Part shown: in pieces, positions 55,233 to 64,000 of the stretch | Numbering within the stretch: position 1 is the first letter of the stretch | Layout: every line of letters starts with the position of its first letter | NCBI RefSeq assembly: GCF_034702125.1 | Contig: NC_085875.1 | Location: forward strand, 45,115,770-45,179,769 | Source of the DNA: Engraulis encrasicolus | Lineage: Eukaryota; Chordata; Actinopteri; Clupeiformes; Engraulidae | Reading direction: 5' to 3' | DNA: 64,000 nucleotides | Made by a program: the position numbers and the translations under genes | Notes under the pieces: model-generated | What the model saw: the letters and a program-made list of their open reading frames with translations, nothing else | The model's database searches: none | Told to the model about the DNA's origin: nothing

Positions 55233-55575
55233 TTAAAGGGACACTGTGTGAAATTTTTAGTTGTTTATTTCCAAAATTCATGCTGCCCATTCACTAATGT
55301 TTCCTTTTTCATGAATACTTACCACCACCACCAAATTCTAAGTATTCATTATGACTGGAAAAATTGCACTTTTCATACATGAAAAGGGGAATCTTCTCCA
55401 TGGTCCGCCATTTTGAATTTCCAAAAATAGCCATTTTTAGCTGCTTGGACCATACTAGAAAATATTTGGTTATTACTTGGTACACTTTCATGTAAATATC
55501 AAATCAAACCCAGTTTCAATGAGCAGCATAGTTGCAGTACCTTTTTTGACCATTTCCTGCACAGTGTCCCTTTAA
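55233..55575. mobile_element. MITE (ttaaagggacactg family), intact copy
   Basis: TTAAAGGGACACTGTGTGAA at left and CAGTGTCCCTTTAA at right. 343 bp, colinear with the split copy at 29348-30281. Confidence 0.85.
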
Positions 55576-55586
55576 CCTAAATATAC

Positions 55587-55948
55587 TTAAAGGTACACTG
55601 TGTAGGTTGGTGGCCATTGTAGGTATTGTAAATGTACTGCTCATTAAAACTATGCGGTCTGCAAAATTTGATCTTTTCATTGAATATTTACTAAATAATG
55701 AATTAATATTCACTCGTATGACCAAAGTACAGTACGTTTTGCCGCTAAAAATGTATATTCCTAGAAATTCAAAATGGTGGAATATGGAGAAGATCCATTT
55801 TTATGCATGAATAGTGCATTTTTTTCCTTTCAAAATGAATACTTAGAATTTGATGGTGGTAAGTACTCACGAAAAAGGTAACATTTGTGAATGGGCAGCA
55901 TACATGCCGGAAATAAACTACTAAAAATATTACTCAGTACACCTTTAA
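55587..55948. mobile_element. MITE, same family, inverted copy
   Basis: TTAAAGGTACACTGTGTAGG at left, CAGTACACCTTTAA at right. The interior is the reverse complement of the neighbouring copy (e.g. 'gaatgggcagcat' and 'tgaatacttagaatttgatg'). Only 11 bp separate the two copies. Confidence 0.8.
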
Positions 55949-56931
55949 AAAAAATACCTAGTAAAATGACCAACAGAAATGTATTTGAATCATCTTTACT
56001 CAGCAAAAAACAAAAACCCACACACAAGAAAGCACGGCTGACTGTAGAAGTGTATGTTTATTTGAACTTGAGTAGTTACATAGTTCATGAAAGTGATTCC
56101 ATTATTAACCTGAGAGGAGGAGAGGGGATGGCCTCCTGTGTGTGAGACGCAACTCACACAAACACAAGCAGAGAATAAAGTCGAACTCAGAGACGGACTG
56201 AGGTCTCTACGAAATATAGTGTAGTCACGGTATTGGTACATGGCGACCAGTATTTTGCAAAAGCTACAGTTATCAATCACAGTGTCCAAGGCCAGTTTCC
56301 CTCTAAACATACAAACACACATAAAAAGTCAATGCTGAATTCATGTTCATGTCAAGTACAAACTACTAGGTCTGCCACTTTTTTACTTTTACAAACGCCA
56401 TTCATTTCACAGAGTAGCTGAGCTACCTGCCTTAAGTGTCCATTCCAAACAGACAACTTAGAGCTGGTTGAAATCAATTTAAAGGCTTTTAAACTTTAAA
56501 TAAGTTTTTAACTTTCTGATCTGAACTCATGATTGACACCCTGACACACATAGACGCATACAAATACACTACATTTCTTATGGTGGATGTCAGTCATCAA
56601 GACAGCATCTGATTGTGATTCAGCTTAAGGTTGAGTAGTCTACCCGCACGAACACACCAAATGAGACAAAAGCTACAAAGCGTTTGTAGCCAAAAGCTAC
56701 AAAGCGTCTCTTAACCATTTTCATAGCGAGAACGACAAGACCGAAAGAAGCGACAGGGTAGGGCTATTAAAAGCAGAATGCAAGCAGTCCATCATTCCCA
56801 TTGGCTATGGTGGCTGTTGCCACAAAACGCATCATACCTCATTGCCATAATATTCACTGAAGTTCTGCTACAAACTGTCGCTCATGTCGCTCAAAACGCT
56901 CCTCGCCAGCTCTTCCATACAAAGTCAATTA
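55949..56931. other. Possible distal lclat1 3' flank
   Basis: No gene. TTTATT at 56057-56062 is AATAAA on the minus strand and could be a poly(A) signal for lclat1, but this is far (3.7 kb) from its stop. Confidence 0.25.
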
Positions 56932-57440
56932 AGGGCCGTACACACACGTCGCTGCTAGTTACTCGCTCAGCGGATGAAGTCAATAGAATGTCTACATGTT
57001 CCCGCGAGTCTCGCTGGCGAGTAGGCGAGGAGAGTACAAGCGATGCCATGTGGGCGGGTTCCGAGATAAACTTATTTTATCTTCGAGCGACGCGAGTTAA
57101 GCGAGTAACCAATTGGAATGCAGAATACAGATTATTGACAGGTGACGTTGCCCCTGTGGTGTTCTGACCACCCAACTTCTGCACGCCATCACGCTTTGGT
57201 TAAAAGTGTTGAGGAAAATACATAGCCTACAGTGTACACCATCAAAGGCTCATATGCATGGTTGTGCACAGCACACGATCAACGTTAAACAGCGTAGGCC
57301 TACATTTTGTTTCGTACGGACGTTATTGGTGCGGACAGCGGGAACCATGACAACCAGTAAACAAAATCACCCAGAGCGAGTGGCAAGTAGGCGAGTGAGC
57401 AAGTAGCGAGTAAATAGCAGCGACGTGTGTGTACGGCCCT
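56932..57440. mobile_element. PIF/Harbinger-like MITE
   Basis: Starts AGGGCCGTACACACACGTCG and ends in its exact reverse complement; the perfect inverted repeat spans 26 bp. TTA flanks both sides (56929-56931, 57441-57443), the 3-bp TWA duplication of Harbinger elements. The interior is full of degenerate gcgagt / actcgc words. 509 bp, non-coding. Confidence 0.82.
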
Positions 57441-57695
57441 TTACTTCCAGCACTTTTTCATCGGCAGCCAAAATTGCTAGTAGATTTTCTACCAGCCAAC
57501 TGATATTTCACCAGCATTTGGCCGGTTGGCAGGTGTTAATTAGTGGCCCTGGTTGTTCAGCGTGTTTGTGCGGGAAGATGGAGGGATGAGATGGAGGGAT
57601 GAGATGGAGGGATGAGATGAGATGAGATGAGTGGATCCTGGTCTCCACCAGTCACTAAGCTCAGCTCTCTCTACAGTCTGCAGCGGTGGTTGGCT

Positions 57696-57863
57696 TTAAA
57701 GGAACAATCTGCCATTTTTGAAAATGATCTAATTTTACACTAGCCTGGTTTTACCAGGCCACATTAATTACGGTCTTGCAGCCGCCGGCATTAATGGGTT
57801 ACTCAGCTCGCGGGGAGGTGTAAAATGAGCACATTTCTACAAACGGTGGACTGTTCCTATTAA
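57696..57863. mobile_element. Short foldback MITE
   Basis: Left 'ttaaaggaacaatctgccat' through 'attttacac'; right 'gtgtaaaatgagcacatttc' through 'ggactgttcctattaa'. Long imperfect inverted repeats (about 50 bp each). It resembles the intron-2 MITE at 43665 in structure and in the gtgtaaaat word. Confidence 0.7.
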
Positions 57864-59792
57864 GGGCCACCACACAGTGTTGGTCTGCATACTACACTAC
57901 ACTACACTACTACCTCGGCACTAACCCTGCCATTGACATGCAACAGCTCCAACAGCCATGCAGCAATAACTGCCATGGAGCAACTGCGTTAAAACGCGTG
58001 TCCACAAAACGCGCAGACACGCGCACACACAGTCACGCACACACACACTCACGCACACACACACTCATACCCATGCATCTGCAGTATAAACAGCTTTTGA
58101 GATCCAGCATCAAACATGTACATAATCCTGCCATAGGAAAAAAACAGCTTAGATGTTTAGATGCAGCTTAAAAATTTTACAAAAAAACAATAATACCAAC
58201 AAACGTCCACAGACATATGTGTAGACCACATACAGACACACACACATACAGTGCACATACATACACGCCTGTGCTAAATTGAGCCAGGCTCTGTGTAAAC
58301 TCATCACAGTTTATAGAAGAGGAGGTTCCAGGACGAGTAAAAGACATGCTGTCGTGATTTTACTGCTATACCTAACTGGTAACGGGCACTAATGTCAATA
58401 ACGAGAATTACACTAACGTAATAATACGCTAATACTAATAACAATAGCATAACGATATGGTCTAATTGGCTACACGAGCAATGTCTCTCGACCCTGCACT
58501 AAATTTGGCTACATTTGCGATTGATTTTCAGAAAAATATGACGTATGCCCCCCGGCAGGGGCGTAGTGTGTGGCATGGTAACGTGAATATGGCTACAGTT
58601 CCTGAAGGACCACATGAAACAGCAAGAACAACAACAAAACAATACGACAACTGAAGACAACACAAATGCACGACGAAACGAAACCACAAAAATATTTTAA
58701 AAGATAAATTATAAAATATGGCTGTGATAATATAACAGTATATACTCTGACATATCAAGTAATATATGTGAATGATATATATACGGTTGGCTAAACATTT
58801 GAGAGGGAAATAAGACGGAGGTCTGTAATTTAAGACACAAAAAAACAAGACAGACGAGAAAGAATGAGAGGAAAGTTAAGCAGGAAAGAAATGTGATTGG
58901 CCGTCCTCCTGGTGACCTTATGAACTTTCACACAGTCGACAGACTCTTCCCCTGACGTGCAATAACAAAGTCGATGAAACCGCAAAGAGCCTCACAAAGA
59001 TATTTCTCATTCTCGAAATGTTCTTTCTTTTTTGCTTTTGCCTTGTTCCCGACAAGGAATGCATCTGTCCACACATTCATCTTCTTCACTTTCTTTATCT
59101 CTTCTGTCGTTTTGGAGAAGAGGCAGGCAGAGGACAAGATGTCCCTTGATGCCCCTGTCTCAGACATCCAGCATATGAGCGCACTAGCAGTGAGCGAAGG
59201 CAAGCGAAACACAGAATAAGAGAGGGGGAGAGGGAGAGGAATGAACGAGCATCTCTTTATCCGTCTGAGCTTTGGCATGAGGAAAGGGCGAGTGACAGAA
59301 TAAAGAGAGATAGGAAGGGAGGGATAGAGAGAGGAGGAAAAGAGGGAGGGAAGGATGGAGGGAGGATGGGAAAAGTGAAAAGTGAGCATCTTTCTCTCTC
59401 TCTCTCTCTCACTCTCCATCTGAGCTTTGGCGTGAGGAAAGCAAGACAGCATTTGTTTGATTGATTGTTTCCTCTCCCTTGACCTTCCGTGAGAATGGCA
59501 GGGCCAGCAAACGGCGGCAGCACCACTACTACAACTAGAAGCCTCAGCCGCCATACACCAAATAAGCACCTCCGTCTGCAAGTAGCGCGTCTCAGGAAGA
59601 CGCAGGTCTCCTGGACACAACACACCCACCCCTACACAAACACCAACGCACACCCCACCTTGCTCTGAGGGGTTGGAGATGGGATGTGTAAGATAAATAG
59701 GGTGGGAGGGGGTAGTGATGAACAGATGACGATACCATCAGCTCATCCATCCGTCCATCAACCAACCAACCAACCAATCAGACGGCCAGATA
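57864..59792 (-). other. Possible lclat1 3' UTR / downstream region
   Basis: No coding exon. A purine-rich tract (about 59215-59385) and ca-rich patches are present. Part of this is probably lclat1 3' UTR, since nothing else separates it from the stop at 59793, but no poly(A) site can be fixed. Confidence 0.35.
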
Positions 59793-60358
59793 TTACTCTT
59801 TCTTCTTCTCCACCCCGTTCCAGGCCTCCTCTCTCACTCCTGGACTGCTACTGCCGCTGCCACTGCCAAGATGGCCGCCATCTCCAAACCAATAGCGGTA
59901 GCAGGCCATCTCCATCAGCTCCACCCCTCCCGCCAGCTTCTGCTGCGCGAAGTAGAACAGCACGGCCACCAGGAAGTAGACACGCACGGGCGTGTAGAGC
60001 CACAGGGCGACGAAGGAGGCGGCGATGAAGCACGTCCAGTAGAGCAGCGAGGCCACCTTGATGAGCGTCACGCGCAACTCCGTCTTGCACGGGGGCACGC
60101 GCGCCTCGGGCGTATCGAAGCAGCGCGGCTCGGCCGCGTAGAAGTCGCGCAGGCGGCGCTCCTTCTCGGCCCAGCGCTCCTGGCACCAGGCCTGCAGGGC
60201 CTCGGAGTCGCCGGCGGGCGGCAGGGAGGAGATGGGGTAGCGGCGCACGTCGAAGTGGATCTCGCGCGGGAACAGGCCCAGCACCAGGTGGCGCTCTGTC
60301 TGGGGGATGTTCTTGGGGTAGGCCACCGTGATGTCGTGCACCGCGTCCAGGTTGTCAC
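59793..60358 (-). CDS. lclat1: LCLAT1 last coding exon (C-terminal ~188 residues)
   Basis: Lysocardiolipin acyltransferase 1 (ALCAT1/AGPAT8), an ER/mitochondria-associated-membrane enzyme that re-acylates lysocardiolipin and other lysophospholipids. The exon starts after acceptor cctcctcag at 60359-60360 with a phase-1 junction, then DNLDAVHDITVAYPKNIPQT and so on, colinear with the end of the human protein: FPREIHFDVRRYPI, ERWAEKERRLRDFY, PPCKTELRVTLIKVASLLYW, then two hydrophobic segments (LLYWTCFIAASFVALWLY and YFLVAVLFYFAQQ) and GGVELMEMACYRYWFG. The tail GSGSGSSSPGVREEAW... is longer and low-complexity. The catalytic NHxxxxD exons lie beyond 64000. Third positions are nearly all G or C. 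Confidence 0.95.
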
Positions 60359-60394
60359 CTGAGGAGGAAGGGGAAGAGGAAGACAGGTTTAGGG

Positions 60395-60515
60395 GATTTT
60401 TATGCCTTTATTAGATAGGACAGTCTGAGACGGTGACAGGAGGCGAGTGGGAGAGAGAGATGGGGGAGGATCGGCAAAGGTTCCGGGCGGGAATCAAACC
60501 CTGGTCGCCAGAGGA
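60395..60515 (-). mobile_element. SINE-like repeat, antisense
   Basis: 'cctttattagataggacagt', 'gacaggaggcgagtgggaga', 'gatcggcaaaggttccgggc' and 'gggaatcaaaccctggtcgc'. The last is a B box in reverse complement (GGTTTGATTCCC). It is the best-kept copy of this family here. Confidence 0.65.
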
Positions 60516-60761
60516 AGAGATTTAAAGTATAAAGTATAACTCTTTTTGATATTTTATTTTGTATTATTTTAATATCTCATAATTCTTATTCAGATACCTG
60601 TTGTGTTCTATCATTGTTGGTGTGATTGTAGTGCCAGAAAGGAGCCTTCAGAGTGACAAACTTCAAAACCATCTCTTAGTGACTTAAATTGACTGACATG
60701 ATCAATGACTGAATGTATAGTGTCCAACAGTGAATGAATGTATAGTGTCCAACCCTCTTAA

Positions 60762-62022
60762 CCCTTCTCTTGTGTTCTGGTCTTTTTTGACCCGTTTTCA
60801 AGTTTTAGTGTGAAAAAAACACACTTTCCTTTATTTTCTTGGAATGAGGCTTCATCTAATCCTCAGTCACAACCATTTCAACACAAAATAATATGTTTTA
60901 TCATAAAAAAAAAAAAGTTACATCTGTGGTGTTTGGGTCAAAATTGACCCGGCATAGATTTTTGGTTGTTGTATGCATTTCTGAAAAGCTGTTGGTTGCC
61001 CTTTGTCTTCAGTTTGGTGATTCATGGTGAGGAAAATATATTTCTTTCCTAAAAAATTTTTTGCCAGCTTTTTCATATAACAAATCCAATATGGCCGCCG
61101 GACAGTCCCATACACTACAATACGTCATATCTCCTGTTGTGAAAGGAGTAGAGATGTATTTCTGGTGTCTACTCATATGTTTTCGTGGTCAGGGAATCCA
61201 TTTCTGCATTATATAATGAGGTTTTTTGCACATTTGTTTGCAAAATACATGTTTGCACATTATTTTGCCCAAAAAACGTATCAAAAATTCATAATGGCAC
61301 CCCAACATGTAGAACTGGTCTTATACTTTCCATAAAGTTGATGTGGCAATGAGATAATGGTCCATGTTCATAGCATTGTGGATTCAGATGAATAGTGTGA
61401 CTTTTTTATGTTAATTGAGGTGTTCATTTCCTATATCTTTGCATTAGATTGGCGGAATAGCTGTGACTCTGACAGAATTGTTATTTTGTACATTTATCAC
61501 ACTAAAATCATGCAAATATTGAAAAACACCAAGTCAACATATTTAAACATTGATTTCATGCACTGAAAAACTAATTTAGTTGACATTTAGTCTTTATCCT
61601 GCTATAAATCTCTTTGGGTTGGTTTGGACCCGAACACCACAATTGTCACTATTGATGAGAGAAAAACGAACAAAAAAAATGTGCGGGTTGTACTCTCATA
61701 TCAGCTGTAATATATGGACAACATAATCACTAATTGTATCACTTTAGGACGTATTAATAGTGAATTTATGCAGGTTTTGAAAGTTTTGGTCATCAAAAAA
61801 CGATTTGCATAATGTAAGATAGAAGACCTGTAAAGTCAAAAGATGAATAAATAAAGTAGTATTTCCATGGATATGAATACATACCAAGTTAGCTATGAGA
61901 TGAAAAACAATATTTGATGAGAACTAGTGTTTTTAGGTATTTTATGGCTGAGTTTTGTTATCACGGGTCAAAAATGACTCGAACACCACAGGTGTATGCA
62001 GCTTATGAACACAACACAAGGG
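60762..62022. mobile_element. piggyBac-like MITE, TTAA-flanked
   Basis: TTAA at 60758-60761 and 62023-62026. Ends CCCTTCTCTTGTGTTCTGG and, right, in reverse complement CCCTTGTGTTGTGTTCATAA. Near both ends are 'tttttgacccg' and 'cgggtcaaaaatga'; 'gggtcaaaattgacccgg' is in the left half. 1261 bp, AT-rich, no transposase. Confidence 0.8.
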
Positions 62023-62650
62023 TTAATTAAACTGTCTTAGTCCGTTTCTCCTTTAATTTTAATGCCAGATTTTAAAAAATGCAGTCATGGGGTTCCACTT
62101 CGCCCCTAAAAAGGCACACTAGGATTTATTAAAATACTGTGTTGGCTGAGCCCTTAAGTGTCTGATTTCATGTGTAATGACCCAGAGGGACATTTTGTAC
62201 AGACAGAGACCGTTAGCAAGGCTGATATGTAAGTTTCATTATTAAATCTGTAGCACACTTTAAACTATACACTTCTATAAACTATATACTTCTGAAAATG
62301 AAATGAATATTGTTTAATCACGTACCTTTGTTGCCCTTAATGAAGTTTAAAATGCCCTTACAAACACTGGCTTCTTTATATGACCATGTTGCTCTTTTTC
62401 AACCATTAGGCTAAACCACCCTTTAAACACAGAGTACAGCTGTGTGCATTGAGAGGCCACAGCAGCGAGTGAGGTAATAAGGAAGATGATGATAACTTCC
62501 CTATTTATATTGCCCTGCTTTTCAACCATTAAACACAGTGTACTGCTTGAGCGTTTTGTATCATGTGAGATGGCCTTGGATCTTACTTTTTATATGCATT
62601 AATATTCTCCTGCTCCTCAACCATAAAAACATCCATTAAACACAGGATAA
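62023..62650. other. lclat1 intron, nothing assigned
   Basis: Two loosely repeated blocks ('aaccattaggctaaacc...ttaaacacagagtacagc' at 62401 and 'caaccattaaacacagtgta' at 62523) suggest an old tandem duplication of about 120 bp, with a third trace at 62619 (ctcaaccataaaaacatccattaaacacagg). Confidence 0.4.
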
Positions 62651-62659
62651 TAGCAGCGA

Positions 62660-62978
62660 TGTGAAGTGTGTGTGAGCGAGTGTGTGCATGTGTGTATGTG
62701 TGAGATGCGTGTGTGTTGTGTGAGTGCAGCAGCACATGTGTGTAGTGTTAACATGTTTTCTGCGGTGTTAACTGACCCCTGGGGACTCATGACCTTGGTG
62801 TTACGGCTTTCCCCCAACACACACACACATACGCACATGCACACACACACACACACTCCTCCACTCCATATCAGGCTATTTGCAACATGTGTGTGCGAGA
62901 GTGTAACATGAGTGCATGTATGTGTGTTTAGGAGCACACACATGTGTGTGCGTGTGTGTGTGTGTGTGTGTTTGTGTA

Positions 62979-63015
<37 letters not shown>

Positions 63016-63088
63016 GCGCGCGCACAACATGTGTACATGTGTATAACTATACGTGCCTGGGTCAGTGTACATGAGTGGTAGTGTGTGG

Positions 63089-63128
<40 letters not shown>

Positions 63129-63196
63129 ACATGTGGTAATGCGTGTGTGTGTGTGTGTACACATGTGGTAATGCGTGTGTGTGTGTACACATGTGG

Positions 63197-63271
<75 letters not shown>
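62660..63271. repeat. Compound (GT)n-rich array
   Basis: A long run of gt/tgtgtg blocks with 'tacacatgtggta' units repeated at about 63125, 63158 and 63186, and one ca-rich inversion at 62817-62855. The last block (63199-63271) is pure tg. Confidence 0.9.
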
Positions 63272-63272
<1 letters not shown>

Positions 63273-63385
63273 TGGGGGGGTTTGCAGTGCAGCAGTGGGT
63301 GGGCATTAGAGCGGCTAGAATCAAACGGCGTCAGAATTCCCCCGGCCTTCCTGCTGCCGTCAGCGCTCTCCTCAACACCTACTCT

Positions 63386-63387
<2 letters not shown>

Positions 63388-63477
<90 letters not shown>
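63388..63477. repeat. (CA)n microsatellite
   Basis: About 90 bp of pure ca, of opposite sense to the (TG)n ending at 63271. Confidence 0.97.
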
Positions 63478-63479
<2 letters not shown>

Positions 63480-64000
63480 CTCCTCCTTTCCTATTCTCTC
63501 TCTTCCCTCTTCTCCCTCTTCAACACTTTTGGCAACACCCCCCTCCCTTTCCCGTCTGTCTGTCCTATGCCATCTCTCTCTTCTCTTCACTCTCTACACA
63601 CCTCTCTCTTCCACTTCAATCATTCCCTTCCTCTCTTCCATCTTCTGCCTCCCTCCATCCCTGTTTCCCAGTCTAGCTTTCTCTTCTCCACTCCACTCCA
63701 CTCTTCTCAACACCATGCTCCCTTTCTCATTCCCTCCCTCCCTCCCTCTGACAGTATCTCTTTCACTCTCTTGCCCACTCTCACCCTCTCAGGCCCTCTC
63801 TTCTTCTTTGCCGTTTCTCTCCCCCTTCTCTCATTAAGTCTCCCTCTCTCTCCCTCTCTCTCTCTCTCCTTCTCTCTTGAAGTCTCTCTCTCTCTCTATT
63901 ACTTCGTTTCTCCTTCTCTTCCACTCCCCTACCTCTCTCCATTCCTCCCTTCTCTCCTTCCCAGCTTCTGTATCCCCCGTTCCCTCCCTCCCTCCCTCCC
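63478..64000. repeat. CT-rich low-complexity tract
   Basis: Over 500 bp of almost pure pyrimidine (ctctct, ccctcc blocks) to the right edge. ORFs read here (Ser/Leu/Pro-rich) are artefacts of composition. Confidence 0.9.

Larger units (their letters stand above)
60359..64000 (-). other. lclat1 intron (enters from the right edge)
   Basis: The acceptor of the last exon is at 60359-60360 (minus strand, preceded by a 25-base pyrimidine run). The rest is intron: a SINE-like repeat, a piggyBac-like MITE, long gt/ca arrays and a ct-rich right end. No other coding exon is seen. Confidence 0.7.

Noticed and set aside
59848..60362. ORFs of 96-163 codons overlapping lclat1 exon in other frames
   Set aside because: Caused by the G/C third positions of the true exon; only one frame matches LCLAT1.
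63100..63477. Possible CRISPR or satellite array
   Set aside because: It is a compound dinucleotide repeat without regular spacers, in a vertebrate genome.
62617..63837. Long ORFs of Thr-His, Cys-Val or Ser-Leu-Pro repeats on both strands
   Set aside because: They are translations of (CA)n/(TG)n and ct-rich DNA and have no gene structure.

Overview
This window is a piece of a bony-fish (teleost-type) nuclear genome. The evidence is three spliced vertebrate genes with long introns, long (CA)n/(GA)n microsatellites, and a dense mix of fish-type repeats: L2- and Rex1-like LINEs, a restriction-like-endonuclease (RLE) LINE, a BEL/Pao LTR element, Tc1-like transposons, tRNA-derived SINEs and many MITEs. 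There are no prokaryotic operons and no CRISPR array. The wording of the repeats would fit a herring-like fish, but that is only a weak impression.

Layout. Positions 1-30,300 hold no gene I can support and are almost entirely mobile DNA. In order these are: a Tc1-like copy cut by the left edge (1-632); a 500-bp element with a 145-bp hairpin (1314-1813); nested MITEs (2009-3753); a broken BEL/Pao element (4258-7085) whose 3' LTR remnant lies at 12431-14465, split by a hAT-like insertion (12595-14384); an RLE LINE (9281-11865); an antisense L2-like tail (11866-12240); a 2.08-kb near-perfect palindrome (14546-16622); a hAT transposase remnant (18657-19080); an L2-type LINE with both ORFs recognisable (19484-23904); a 2.4-kb segment bounded by a perfect 35-bp inverted repeat (25529-27968); and a MITE split by a Rex1-like LINE (29348-30281).

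Positions 30,800-60,400 carry the genes. ypel5 (+) has a probable 5' UTR exon near 30.9-31.08 kb, coding exons at 33030-33170 and 35785-36009, and a probable poly(A) signal at 37898. slc30a10 (+), a cation-diffusion-facilitator transporter of the ZnT10 type, has three coding exons (39170-39656, 43238-43477, 44554-45020) that join in one frame of 397 codons. lclat1 (-), lysocardiolipin acyltransferase 1, is represented by its last coding exon (59793-60358); its catalytic exons lie beyond the right edge. ypel5 and slc30a10 point right and lclat1 points left, so slc30a10 and lclat1 converge. The genes act in different processes (Yippee zinc-binding protein, Mn/Zn export, phospholipid remodelling), so they are neighbours rather than a pathway; YPEL5 and LCLAT1 are also near each other in human 2p23.

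The most interesting points are: (1) the ypel5 coding intron starts with (AC)n and ends with (GT)n, complementary repeats able to bring its splice sites together; (2) an altered copy of the last eight ypel5 codons plus stop lies just downstream with only silent differences; (3) the giant palindrome; (4) the two-copy hairpin element flanked by TTAC at both loci; and (5) several MITEs with intact target-site duplications, including a 9-bp one at 40941-41330. I did not find a convincing new multi-gene system.
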